NCBI GenBank assembly: GCA_015178975.1
Contig: WHVD01000009.1
Coordinates: 62,001 to 126,000, forward strand
DNA from: Hysterangium stoloniferum
Taxonomy: Eukaryota > Basidiomycota > Agaricomycetes > Hysterangiales > Hysterangiaceae
DNA: 64,000 nucleotides
Direction of reading: 5' to 3'
Under the pieces are notes generated by a model, which was not told the DNA's origin, ran no database searches, and worked only from the letters and a program-made list of their open reading frames with translations. The stretch's first letter is position 1; every line of letters starts with the position of its first letter. The translations under genes and the position numbers were made by a program. Below are positions 48,519 through 58,744 of the stretch, in pieces.

Positions 48519-50169
48519 ATGTCTAGTCGAGAATATTTAAACCCTAATTGTTCTTTTCTCAAACAGTTTGAGGCGGCCATGATGACATTGATAAACCATC
48601 CTGAATACAATTCTTCTTTGATTCTACGGTCTGACATTATATCTGACGACGACTTGACGCATCTACCTGGCTCATTGCCCGTTGGTATTCCTGATTTGAG
48701 AGGCCACTCCGTAATACGGAATATCCGTCGCCGTCTACTTCCCCGCCGGCCTGGTCGAGATAATCCTCTTGATCAAGACTGCACATTTTATCTGTCACAC
48801 GACTCGGAGGCCTCACATCCATCAGTTATAATGTTGACGCCTCGTATCCTCAAGAATGAACAATTGCCGTACTACCATCCTGCGGTATCTCAACTGGCAT
48901 TTCGTTATGTTTCCTCGAGCGGCTATGGCTTGGACGATGTGCCTCCAGCCAATCATCTTATAATAGAAGTGATCCCTCTAGACGACAAAGCGATAGATAC
49001 TTCGTCGCGACTGTATCGCACATGTCTCGCACTTCTGGAAACCCTGGATCGCTACGGATGGGGTGCTCTCACAAATTACAGAAAACGCGTCCACCATGAT
49101 GTTTTGATCCCGCGGAACGAATATCAGGATCTGTATCTCGTTATGAAGGAAAGGCACAAGTCGCTGGTCGGTAAATGGCAGGAATCAACGGATCCTTTAA
49201 AGCATGTTTATGAGGTTAAAAACATCCTTTTGTCAAAGTGCAAAGGCTGAAAATCAAGGAACATCACAGGATGTCGGGATTGCCACCTTTCTTATGCTAT
49301 TATGGAAGCACACCTACAGTAATTCAAGCAATAGTGACTCTGAATCTCTTCATGTTGCAAATGTTGATTCAGAAAGCCGACCTTGGGACGATTGGGCGCG
49401 ACCACCTGGGGGATTCGTGGATGTAGGGTATACATTCTATTATCACGCGCAATATCCATTTGATTAATTACAACTCGTTGTCATAGTTGTGGTAACGGAA
49501 TATTGACACACATATTGCTCTCTGAAGGCTACACCGGAAAAGGATTTGACTTACGCCGCCGCACATCGTGGTCTCATTATCCAGAAACCACACAAAATCA
49601 CCTACATGTGCAACCTTTCAACCCATTTGAACCGCACCCGCACCTTCACTCGGGGGTGTTTCTTATTGGCAACCATGCCGATGAACTGACTCCTTGGATA
49701 CCTGTGATATCAACCTTAATTTCTGCGTCAGGCTATTTATCTATTCCATGCTGTCCGTGGGATTTTGATACTCGCTTTGAACGCGGCAGCGTCGGTGCAT
49801 ACCCTATCCCCCAATATGATTTAAAATCCACGGAACACGAAGACTTTTTGGAAACCCTTGGGCTGGGAAATGAGGGGCAAGGCGCGACTTCATATTCCAA
49901 GTACAGGATTTGGTTGGGACATTTGAGCAGCGCGTGCGGATGGAAAGTTGAATGCGAGATGCTTAGAATTCCAAGTACACGGAACTGGGCGATAATAGGT
50001 GAATTCTCATGTCACTTTTATATAAAATTGATTAAAATGATCCACCTGGGAATTAGGCAGAGAAAAAATAAACCAGGATGACGGTCAAAGAACCTCAAAT
50101 AGTATTCTGTCTGCTGTCCTTGAAAGGGGTATTTTCAAGTCCCGAGTGCCGGAGGGGAAATCCCATTGA
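48519..50169 (+). CDS. TRM44: tRNA (uracil-2'-O-)-methyltransferase TRM44 (492 aa, four exons)
   Basis: Exons are 48519-49214, 49270-49427, 49487-49998 and 50057-50169, with introns of 55, 59 and 58 bp, totalling 493 codons. TRM44 makes 2'-O-methyluridine at position 44 of tRNA-Ser in the cytosol, using S-adenosylmethionine. Family landmarks are DPLKHVYEDVGIATFLMLLW, the SAM-binding motif PPGGFVDVGCGNGILTHILL, GYTGKGFDLRRRTSWSHYP, and NHADELTPWIPVISTL followed by LSIPCCPWDFDTRF. All are in the expected order and spacing. The N-terminal ~230 residues lack a known domain, as in other family members. The GC of the SAM motif is created by splicing, which confirms the second intron. The C terminus (IIGREKINQDDGQRTS onward) comes from the fourth exon. 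Confidence 0.94.
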
Positions 50170-50457
50170 GAAAAACTCCTTGATATATTATCATAGTTTT
50201 TTTCAAGTCTTTTTCTGTGTTAATAATGAAGTAGTAAGACAAAGCAACAATATGGATTTTGTCTTCGAGAGAAAAGGAGATCTTCAAAACTGAGATGCCA
50301 TTCATAACATACAACTTGTTTATTTAACGAGAGTTCACTTTTACAACGATACTCTCAACAAGCTAGAAATGATGGGAGGCCGTCGGAAACTGCAACCGAA
50401 GTGTTACGGGTCACGTCACGGTAGCTTTCATTTCTCTCAACTCGACTTTCAAACGAC

Positions 50458-51144
50458 ATGTCCTAGTATGTACTACAATGGTTTTTTTGTGATTTGGACG
50501 CTGATCTATGAATTTCACTAATGTCTGTCTTGTTGCGTATCATATTATCTCAATATCCGATCTCCTCGTCGATCTGTTACTGTTGGCGTATTACCATTCG
50601 AATAACCAACCATCCATTCATATTCTTCAACCGACGCTGGTGATATAATACCCACATCATCCATTTACTAATTCAGTATCATCGCTGGACGAGCAATCAA
50701 GTCGGAGTATCTATCCCTTGCAACGCTCTTGGGTGCAGCTAGCATCGCTCTGTCCATGTCCGGAGGAAGCAAAGAGAAACCTGCGCCGTCCACCACTGTT
50801 GCCGCCGCTGCTCCTCGTAATGATTTAGGCAAAGTCGGCTCAAGGTAAGCAAGTTCTGGTTCCGTTCTTCTGAAAAATGTCAAGGCGAGGGAGGCGCAAA
50901 GAGCAAGCACAACAAATGAGAAATGACAGGCGTCCATCACTTGTCTTATATTTTCTGTGTTCATTTGCATCGCTTCGTTAAATATAAATGCTGACGCTTT
51001 CAATTTTACTTTGCAGTGAGGAAGAGGACTTGTAAGCTAGATATTTGTGCAGAATTAGCTTGTCACTTATTTTGTATTCTTTCTTCTAGCATTCGGAATT
51101 TCATAGCAGAGGCTGAGAAAGCAGAAAAGGCTGGAAAGCATTAG
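50458..51144 (+). CDS. ATP19: Mitochondrial ATP synthase subunit K (81 aa, four exons)
   Basis: Exons are 50458-50465 (8 bp), 50677-50844, 51017-51031 (15 bp) and 51090-51144, totalling 82 codons. The first exon encodes only Met-Ser and two bases of Tyr. The spliced protein starts MSYIIAGRAIKSEYLSLATL and continues through a short hydrophobic segment (LLGAASIALSMSGG) and a Pro/Ala linker. It ends with an acidic-basic helix (EEEDFIRNFIAEAEKAEK) that matches the C-terminal pattern EEKFIENYLKKH of yeast Atp19. The subunit is a small, peripheral-stalk-associated membrane component of the F1Fo dimer, needed for dimer stability but not catalysis. The 211-bp first intron is about four times the usual size here. 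Any caller with a minimum exon size will miss this gene; the minus-strand frame at 50668-51003 is its shadow. Confidence 0.9.
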
Positions 51145-51485
51145 CATGTTGGGAAATTGCGAATGTCATTTAAGCACAAAGCAATAGAAAGCAATTTGGT
51201 TCAACATTGATCCTTATGGAAATGCGAGCAATGCAAGTTTGAATGTCTCGCAATGCTTTACATAATTTTGTGCATTTCGGTTGGGTGCGCAGTAATTACT
51301 TTAAGCTATATTTAAAGTCGAGATGGTGTAGCGCCCGCATTGGTTGTTAACCAGTTGCTAGACAATCTATTTGTCCGTAGCTAACTTTCCTTCTGATATT
51401 CGATAATACCCCGACATTAAATCAGCATAAATAATCGCAGTCTGATACAAGTAATTTCACGAAAAGCCTCCCTCTACAGATTATT
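51145..51485. other. Intergenic, no gene seen
   Basis: 341 bp; contains the ATP19 3' end and the promoter of the next plus-strand gene. Confidence 0.5.
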
Positions 51486-53076
51486 ATGTCTGCTACGAAT
51501 GTATCCCGGACTCGTCCCCTTCCTCGGCCACTCCATTTGGTTACCAACTCCATCAGCACACCTTCTAGCCCGCTCTCAACCACACCGAATGATTTGAAGT
51601 CGGCAACATCAAGTGGGGCTACGAAAGAAGTGAATTCTTCTATGTCAAGAAATAATACACCACGGCGACAAAGCAGTATCTCATATAACACTGGTTCTCC
51701 GAAACCGCAGTCGCCTGGCCTCGTTCGCAGCAATTCGACAGGCATAAATACACAGTCGACTGCTATTATCATTAAAGAGCAGACCGACCAGAATTGCGCT
51801 CCCAGAGCGTCACCTCTCCCCGCTGTTCGAGAAACTGGACCTGTTACCCTGGCCGAGAGGTGAGTCTGCACAATGCTTCCGCCAGGAACTGACCATAATG
51901 TGGCCATTCAGACATGCGGATCTATTACGATTTATTGCGCAGAAAGAGTCTAAATGCCTTGAGCTTCGTACACAGCTTGCTCAGCATGAGGCAGAATTAC
52001 TCCTTCTGAAGGGCAAATGGGGACGAATTGTCAGCAAGGGAGTTCCATCTTCGTCGCGGTCGGACGCTTCAATATATGCCGCTGTTGATATGCTAGGTGA
52101 CATCCGCGAGGGTGTTCAGCATGGGCTGGAGAAAGTCCTTGCCGTATTGGAACCCAATGCAGTCAACACATCATCCCAATCTAGTGCATCTAATGAGGTG
52201 TCTCCCACCAGTGCACCAGCTATCTCGCCTCCCTCTTCAAGCAAACGCACAAGTATCAGCACGGCATCCTCCACGCGTGGCTCCTCCTCACATTCAAATT
52301 CAAGATCAAGTGCCAGCTCGCTATTTGATGATGTTTTATCCCTAAACCCCAAATCATTGGATTCGCCCGTAAAGGACGATGACGATGACAATGAGGAGAC
52401 CGTCTGCCTGAGTGGCGCTGATAAGCTACCTTCGGAGACTAAGTCCCTATCGCGAACCTTCCCACCGACCGGACAACCGCTTACACTAGACGAAGACGAT
52501 GCCACGTTAGGGAAGAAGCGACATTCTAGGCCACTATCGATATCTTTGTCCCCAACTGTTGAAGCCCTCACCCCCATAAGCAAACAGATGGCAAACTGGG
52601 TTCCGCCGGGATTGAACAAGAAGTGGGAAGAGCTTACAGGCAATGAGACGTGGGTCCTCGTTCTTATCGCCTTCAGATAGAGACTTATTCCTCTCCGCTA
52701 CAGAATATCCAAGCACTCCAGACGGGCCACGTTGCTATTTAATGACATGTTAGCAGTGCTATCGTCTCCTGCTGCGGGCTCGCCTCAAACACCTTCTCCA
52801 TCCGCCTCCACTAGAAACAATAATCGGCATTCACGGAGATCTCCCATCTCCCCTCTCACGACAGATAGGCCGTTTTTTGCTACGGGTACACTTTTGAGTG
52901 CTGGATTCGGTTCAAAAGCGAGTGTTTCGCCCTCAAGTTCGTTGCTTGACGACACGGACTTCGGGTCAGGCGTTGTAATGCAACCTGACGTTGTGTCTAT
53001 GCCGGATCGGACACCCCAGCAGGATGATAACACAAAACCGGAATCTGAAAACGAGGAAGACGAATGGAACTGGTGA
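51486..53076 (+). CDS. Ser-rich coiled-coil protein (494 aa, three exons)
   Basis: Exons are 51486-51859, 51912-52649 and 52704-53076, with introns of 52 and 54 bp, totalling 495 codons. The first 120 residues are Ser/Thr/Pro-rich and disordered. A coiled coil follows (HADLLRFIAQKESKCLELRT, then QLAQHEAELLLLKGKWGRIV). Next come a helical segment (AAVDMLGDIREGVQHGLEKV), long Ser-rich tracts with an acidic run, and MANWVPPGLNKKWEELTGNE. The protein ends in an acidic-aromatic tail, EEDEWNW. The combination of a short coiled coil and a KKWEEL-type segment is reminiscent of fungal DUF4048-like proteins. An acidic-aromatic C-terminal tail often docks onto a partner such as a COPI/clathrin adaptor or ubiquitin-like fold. 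I cannot assign a function; a cytosolic trafficking or cortical adaptor is the most neutral guess. Confidence 0.78.
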
Positions 53077-53891
53077 TACCTCATATATATATGATACGAA
53101 CAGACGCATATGTTCTGGCGACATGCGCATACACATATGTAATACAATGTTTTTAACTAGCAACTTATTTGATCTTTATTTCTCAGCGCTCTTCCGTCTC
53201 TCACATTGGTTTTATTCAGCTGAAGTATTTATTTTCCAAGGTCGGAACAACATGTTGGGTCATAGACGCGACGCATCACGTGATGGGCGCGACTTCTGAA
53301 ATTTCGAGTGAAAGCGAGTTAAACTTGAGATATGGTTTTGAGAACCATAGCGCATATTAGGGGGTACACAGATCCAATCGATACATACGTTGGGGCAATT
53401 AATATATACTCAGTTTTACCGATGTATCTCATTAAAATTGCTTCACAGAATAATGATACTAACTCCTTTTAAAAAAAGGTTGAAAACCACACTATAATTT
53501 AATCGAGGTTAATTGTCCCCTGTGGACCTAATCTGATTCTTCCAGATTTGCTTCATGTTTGGAACTTTTGATGAAAACATAGCATACACGATATATTCGA
53601 GCGAAATTTCGAGGGAGACAGAGTGTCAGGCTGATCTAGCTAATGAGTACTGGCATGGGATTATGAAGCGAGATGCCTATCAGGAAAACCCACAACCCAA
53701 CGTTTATTTATTTATTTAAATCCTGACTTATCAGATTCACCAATGTCCTCAGCTTACAGATGTTTAGAGGAATATTATTCATTTGAAGGGACAGTGCGGA
53801 CTCTGAATCCCTATCAAAGACCATCATTCCAGCTGGCTGACCTAAGTTTGGTGGCCATTAGTCCACGAACATTTATATCACCATTCTTGCG
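53077..53891. other. Intergenic, no gene seen
   Basis: 815 bp, AT-rich, between two plus-strand genes. No coding potential on either strand. Confidence 0.55.
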
Positions 53892-55051
53892 ATGCTCGTT
53901 TTCTCCCTCGTTACTTTCATGTTAGCTACTAATATTGGCATTGGCAACGCCATAATAAGTCCAATAGTCGTCCAAATCTCTGGCGTTCTTGCCACAACTC
54001 GGGGAAGAATAGTTGCTTTCGGCGATTCAATGACTGACAATGGTATGCATCCTCATCATATCGTCGATTCTCAAAGATATATAGGCCGTCTCAGGAGCGG
54101 CATGGATGTTGTCGAACCACACTTGGCCGCAAGATCCGGCGTATTTCGATCACCATTTCACAAACGGGCCAGTCTGGGTTGAACACTTGGCACAAAAACT
54201 GGGGATGGAGCTCATCGATCTTGCAGTCGGCGGAGGTGGGCTTTCGTCGTTTGATTTCTTGTGGTATTATACTTAAAGAATCTTTGTTCGCAGCTACAAG
54301 CAACAATTCTGTCGTAAAAGGCGTTACCGGACGGACCGACAATATTCCTGTGCCATCTGCTGTGGATCAGCTAGCTAGCTTCCTCAAGTCACACACTGTC
54401 GACCCCGAGGATCTCTACGTGATAATGGTCGGTGCAAACGATATACTTATTGGCTACACGATCGAAGGCGTTGTTCCTGCTATTAAGTACATAATAACCA
54501 ACTTACATAAGAATGGTGTGCATAATCTGCCGTTGCATCGTTGATGTCTAATTATTGCATAGGAGCGACAAAATTCATCGTAGCGTCCTATTCTAATCTC
54601 GGATATCTTCCATTTCACGCATACTCTTCTCCCTCAACCACCTATAAACTCGGGAAGCTGTCCACAGATTTACAAGCATCTCTCAAATCCCTCAGATACA
54701 CTCTTTGCCGCGGATCCGGGATCAACGTTGGCTTCATGGATGTCTTTGCGCTATTTGAAAATATGCTCGGGGATCCGGTCGATTATGGCTTTGACGCGGA
54801 TACTGTTGGTGAAAGCTGTCTGGTGGGTGCATACTTAGAGGCTCCTCGGACACTATGCCCCGACCCAGATCGCTATATCTTTTGGGATGAATACCACGTA
54901 TGTAGAGATTCACGAGTTTACTGCGCTGACAACAACAAAGAGCATTTAGCCGACAAGAGTGGTTCATCGATATATGGGTTCACTAGCTTGGAAGGCGAGC
55001 CAGCTGATGTGCGGATATTATTTGAGGAATGCCACTGCAACTGCTACCTAG
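53892..55051 (+). CDS. Secreted SGNH/GDSL esterase, CE16-like (316 aa, five exons)
   Basis: Exons are 53892-54042, 54095-54235, 54294-54515, 54563-54897 and 54950-55051, with introns of 47-58 bp, totalling 317 codons. The N terminus has a hydrophobic stretch (MLVFSLVTFMLATNIGIG) consistent with secretion, although the likely mature start is not obvious. Block I is FGDSMTDNG with nucleophile Ser46; then SNHTWPQDPAYF and NGPVWVEHLA. DLAVGGATSNN carries the block II glycine, VMVGANDILIG-like spacing gives the block III Asn, and FWDEYHPTRVVH ends it with the Asp280/His283 pair. CE16 enzymes are acetylesterases that remove acetyl groups from hemicellulose oligosaccharides. The final intron creates the His-Pro-Thr context; unspliced reading loses it. 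Plant-biomass degradation is therefore the likely role. The gene looks intact. Confidence 0.9.
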
Positions 55052-55850
55052 AGGTGGTGTCTGTCTACCGGTCTAACATTCTAGCTTGTCCCCTCTTTTA
55101 CTGTGTCTTCTTCCTTTCCCCCCCCCCACCGATAATACGGAGTATTGCATTGTAGTTTATGGGAGAGACATTATATCCATTATTAGAGTGTCTTGGCAAT
55201 GAAAAATTATTAAGGTGCAACAAAAACCAGCTCCGCGGCAGAACGTCTGCTGTGACTGATTTGTGACTCAACCTCTCGACCGACTAACCTGAATGATGTC
55301 GTTGCGTAAGGTCCTCTAACTTTCTTGCTGTCGGTGACTGCTTATAATTCTGATAAAATACACACCCTGCCCTAGTGAGCCAAATTCCATTCTCTAGCAA
55401 CTGTTTGTTAGTTTCCAACATCAAGTAATTACTATTATCATTTTTTGCACCCGTCAAAATGTAATTGCAAAAATATCACAGAGTAATATTCTCGTCTGCG
55501 TCTGTGCCACACCTCCAACCTGGGGCAGACTGTGGAGTCTCCATATAAGCATAATGGACGCGTGCGCGAAAGGCGCTAAGAGAATAGGTTGGATATCGAG
55601 GATTTCAAGGAGATGTTTGACCAGATTGATAAGTGGGTTACTATATATATAAGTGAGACATGTACTGTAGCTAGTCCTCATCCATTTGTAGTGAGTTGCC
55701 GCCATCTACTCTGTAAAACGGAAAAGTTATTCAGTCTTGTGGACAGCACTGATTATTTCAACAGTGTGGCCAAAATTGCAGACAGAAACAAAAACTTCCC
55801 ACCAAGTTATGAATTCAAAAGGCAAAAAATTTGACACTAGCTTAGCAGTT

Positions 55851-56015
55851 CCTGACAGTTTGTCTTACACAGTAACTGTTTGCAACTACAACATGGGACA
55901 AATACAACAACAGCTCACCAGCATTCAGGTAATGCTGGCCTGAATGCTGGTGAGCTGTTGTTGTATTGTCTCATGTCATAGTTGCAAATAGTTACCATGT
56001 AAGACAGATATTCAG
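55851..56015. repeat. Foldback element: ~77-bp inverted repeat
   Basis: The left arm is 55851-55929 and the right arm 55939-56015, separated by 9 bp. The inner ends are CACCAGCATTCAGG and CCTGAATGCTGGTG; blocks such as CAACAACAGCTCACCAGC pair exactly with the right arm, and the outer ends are AGTTTGTCTTACA and TGTAAGACAGAT. There are a few mismatches and one small indel. A transcript through it would form a near-perfect long hairpin. Confidence 0.9.
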
Positions 56016-56097
56016 AACATACACGTGGACGTTCAGAACATACACGCGGACATTCAGAACATACACACGGACGTTCAGAACATACACAGACGTTCAG
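56011..56097. repeat. 21-bp tandem array, about 4 units
   Basis: Units of TTCAGAACATACACGTGGACG with single-base variants (CGCGGACA, ACACGGACG, then a shortened last unit) follow directly from the right arm of the foldback element, which itself ends in the same TTCAG. Confidence 0.85.
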
Positions 56098-58108
56098 AGG
56101 AACCAACGGCTCGGCCAGCTCCACAGCGAGGATTTAATAACTGCAAGCAGAATAGTAATTTCTCATTTTTAAAGGATTACATACTTTTGTATTACATAGC
56201 CTCTTATTCCCATATTGAAATGAGGTAATTAATCTGACCATTGACGCGATGGTTTACGCCCCGGAAGCTTCCGGCTTCATTGGCCCAGTTCCAGGACGTA
56301 AAATGTTTTTATTTAATTGACTTTGAGCGCGCGACTAGCGTCAAAACCCCATGCTTCCAATTTACTATGATCATCATGCCCGTGTCACTAGACGAATACC
56401 ACCACTACTAATTTATAACAAGAGATTTGGAGCTCTGTTGCCATATTATTTTTCATACAATGTGTTAGAATATAGGGCTGTGCGAGCATGCATAAGGTGC
56501 CACACCGGCAATTTGCCACCCCATTGTTCAGCGTAACCTTTTGTTGCCATACGTCTATTGTTCTCAAGGCGTATATAACTAGTATAGATTTTTGTATTTA
56601 CGCTATCCGTTTGCCTCCTACGAGACACAGAGGGTCAAACGGAAATCACATTCGTCCTTGTTTCTGATTGTTGCGAGCTTCGAGACTTTATTCCAACACA
56701 ATGTATATCCACCATATTCTCCGGCTCATAATTTTTGGAGGTGGTATTTACGGAGTAGTAGTTTTGAGGATACTGCTTGGCTACCTCTTTAGTCGGGGAA
56801 CAGGTTTCCCTTATCCAGCATTATTCTTCAATGATGCTATACACGAAACGACATCCGGTATATTAGTGTCCCTTTCACAATATAAGTTGCACAATGACTC
56901 ATCGTGTATGCGATAGGACTATCTGTTATCATTTTGTACTTTTTTACTCGAAGAGTGTTTGCTATTACTAAGGAGCAGCTCCTGGGGACCTTTCGAATTG
57001 TTGCCATTTTCATCAATAATATGGTCACCAAATGCTTTTCGTGGTCCCATATTTTTCTGGTCGTTTTCCTCGGTCGCTGTTTCAGGGATTCACGGAATTA
57101 TATCACTGCTCCTGGAGGGCAAGTCAGCCACCATAGTTAGCTCATCAGCCTCCAAGGCGGTTCCCAAAATATCGTCACGTATTTTCTACTTTTGAGTAGT
57201 ATGTTTGGCTATCAGTCTCTTACACTCCGTTATGTATCAGTTTAAGCACAGTATGCACGCTCGTGCTGCCGACGATCTACTGGAACCGGTATTAACAGAC
57301 GTCCTGCTTATATCATATCCCCGTTGCAGAAATTCGACCATACCTTCGTCCACACTCCAGTCATATCCCCCTGGCCTTAACGGACGATTCAAAGCACATA
57401 TCTGTATAACGGCGAATCTTCCTTCACATAGCCTTCCTCCATGCACAAGCAGGTACAGAGGGCACCCGGGTCTGGACTTCTATCAAGATACGGAAGCAGC
57501 AACTCTTCATCTGCCATGCCTCGTGGTTCCAAAGCATTTACCCCCAAGCAAACCTTCGATTTATATGCTGCACTGGCTTGGGCGGAACAGAATATTCGCA
57601 TTAATGGTACCCGTTATGTAGAGATAATGGAAGATGACTTTGAATAGTGCACGAATGGCTCCGACGAGCTTAGAACCATTATATACGAGGTGGAACTGCA
57701 AGAGCTTGCTCTCCCTTCCAAAGGCCGATTCTGTGGCATCTTTGTTGCGACTGGGGAAAGGTGACTCGGCACGCTGTTGAGGGTACCTATCAGGGATGCG
57801 TTTATCCTGATCGGTGGCAATGTGGGTGGAGGTAACCATTTAATGGAAAACTAGGTATATGGGTACCTTAGAGGCCTTCAGCGACTGGTCAAGTAGTTTT
57901 GAGAGTAACGGCGTTAGTTGTTAAGTTTTTTTGTTGTGCGGTCCAGAGTCGTCGAGTCGCATATATCTGTATTAATATGGGCCTTATACTTTGTCCTAGG
58001 TATCTCTTTTAGCCAGTGCATACGCCACACTATTGCGCGGGTAGGTTATAGAGTATAAGAAATCGTTCTTGAGAATTGGTTCTAAGAACCTCGGGTTGAG
58101 CGGTACAT

Positions 58109-58660
58109 CTTATCAGCAAGAGCCCTTTAGACACAGACGACCAAGCTGGTTGGGAAGGGTCAAACGAGGGTCATAGTTGTATGCAGCTACCAAAGTTTGT
58201 GGGTATCTAATGAACTACCCACGGTTTCTTGGCGGTTATCGGTAGCCCCTGGTTAATTTGAGATAGTTATTGAGCCCAAAGTAATAACTTTCACTTTGGT
58301 GCTTTTCTTTTCCAAGTCCCACCTAGTGGTAAAATCAAAACCTGCTCCGAGGCAAAGTGTTGGAATTTACCTTGAATTATGAAATCTATCTTATCTCCAA
58401 TGATTTTCACTTGAGGTTCCACGGCTGGAATATCGTCTACATGCATCAGCCTGTAATAGCATACGATCGTGGCATCACCGCAGGATTAGAAGCCACAGTC
58501 CAATTTAGACTCAGTCGAACAACCATATTTGGCGGTTCTCATGATCAATGTGAAGGTCTCTACAGCTCCGCACGGCTGTCGAACCCGCATGCGTGAGACA
58601 TGCTTAACAGTCTGCGCCTTCTTCCAGTGGCCAAGCGACTCTGTCACGTTATCTCTTATC
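58109..58660. promoter_or_regulatory. Cluster of GATA-factor sites upstream of the urea transporter
   Basis: Within ~640 bp before the DUR3 start there are GATA-core sites on the minus strand at 58109-58114 (CTTATC), 58235-58240 (GTTATC), an overlapping pair at 58386-58395 (CTATC/CTTATC) and a close pair at 58648-58660 (GTTATC, CTTATC), the last only ~90 bp from the ATG. HGATAR pairs like these are bound by AreA/Nit2/Gln3-type GATA factors that turn on nitrogen-source genes when preferred nitrogen is scarce. The role is inferred. Confidence 0.55.
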
Positions 58661-58744
58661 GTAAAAACTTCTTTTTTTAAATTGTTCACTTGGACAAGTA
58701 GATCTTGAGAGCCTGATCTTCTCTTCACTTCTGTGTTGCTTGCC

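Larger units (their letters stand above)
55052..58108. other. Gene-poor region with foldback and tandem repeats
   Basis: No supported gene. It holds a long inverted repeat (55851-56015) and a 21-bp array (56011-56097). Open frames at 55589-55834, 56668-57140, 57205-57647 and on the minus strand at 57389-57839 contain protein-like patches (for example PRGSKAFTPKQTFDLYAALA at about 57510-57570) but no start/intron logic; some may be eroded genes. Confidence 0.45.

Noticed and set aside
50668..51003. Minus-strand 111-codon frame
   Set aside because: Antisense of ATP19, whose spliced product matches a known family.
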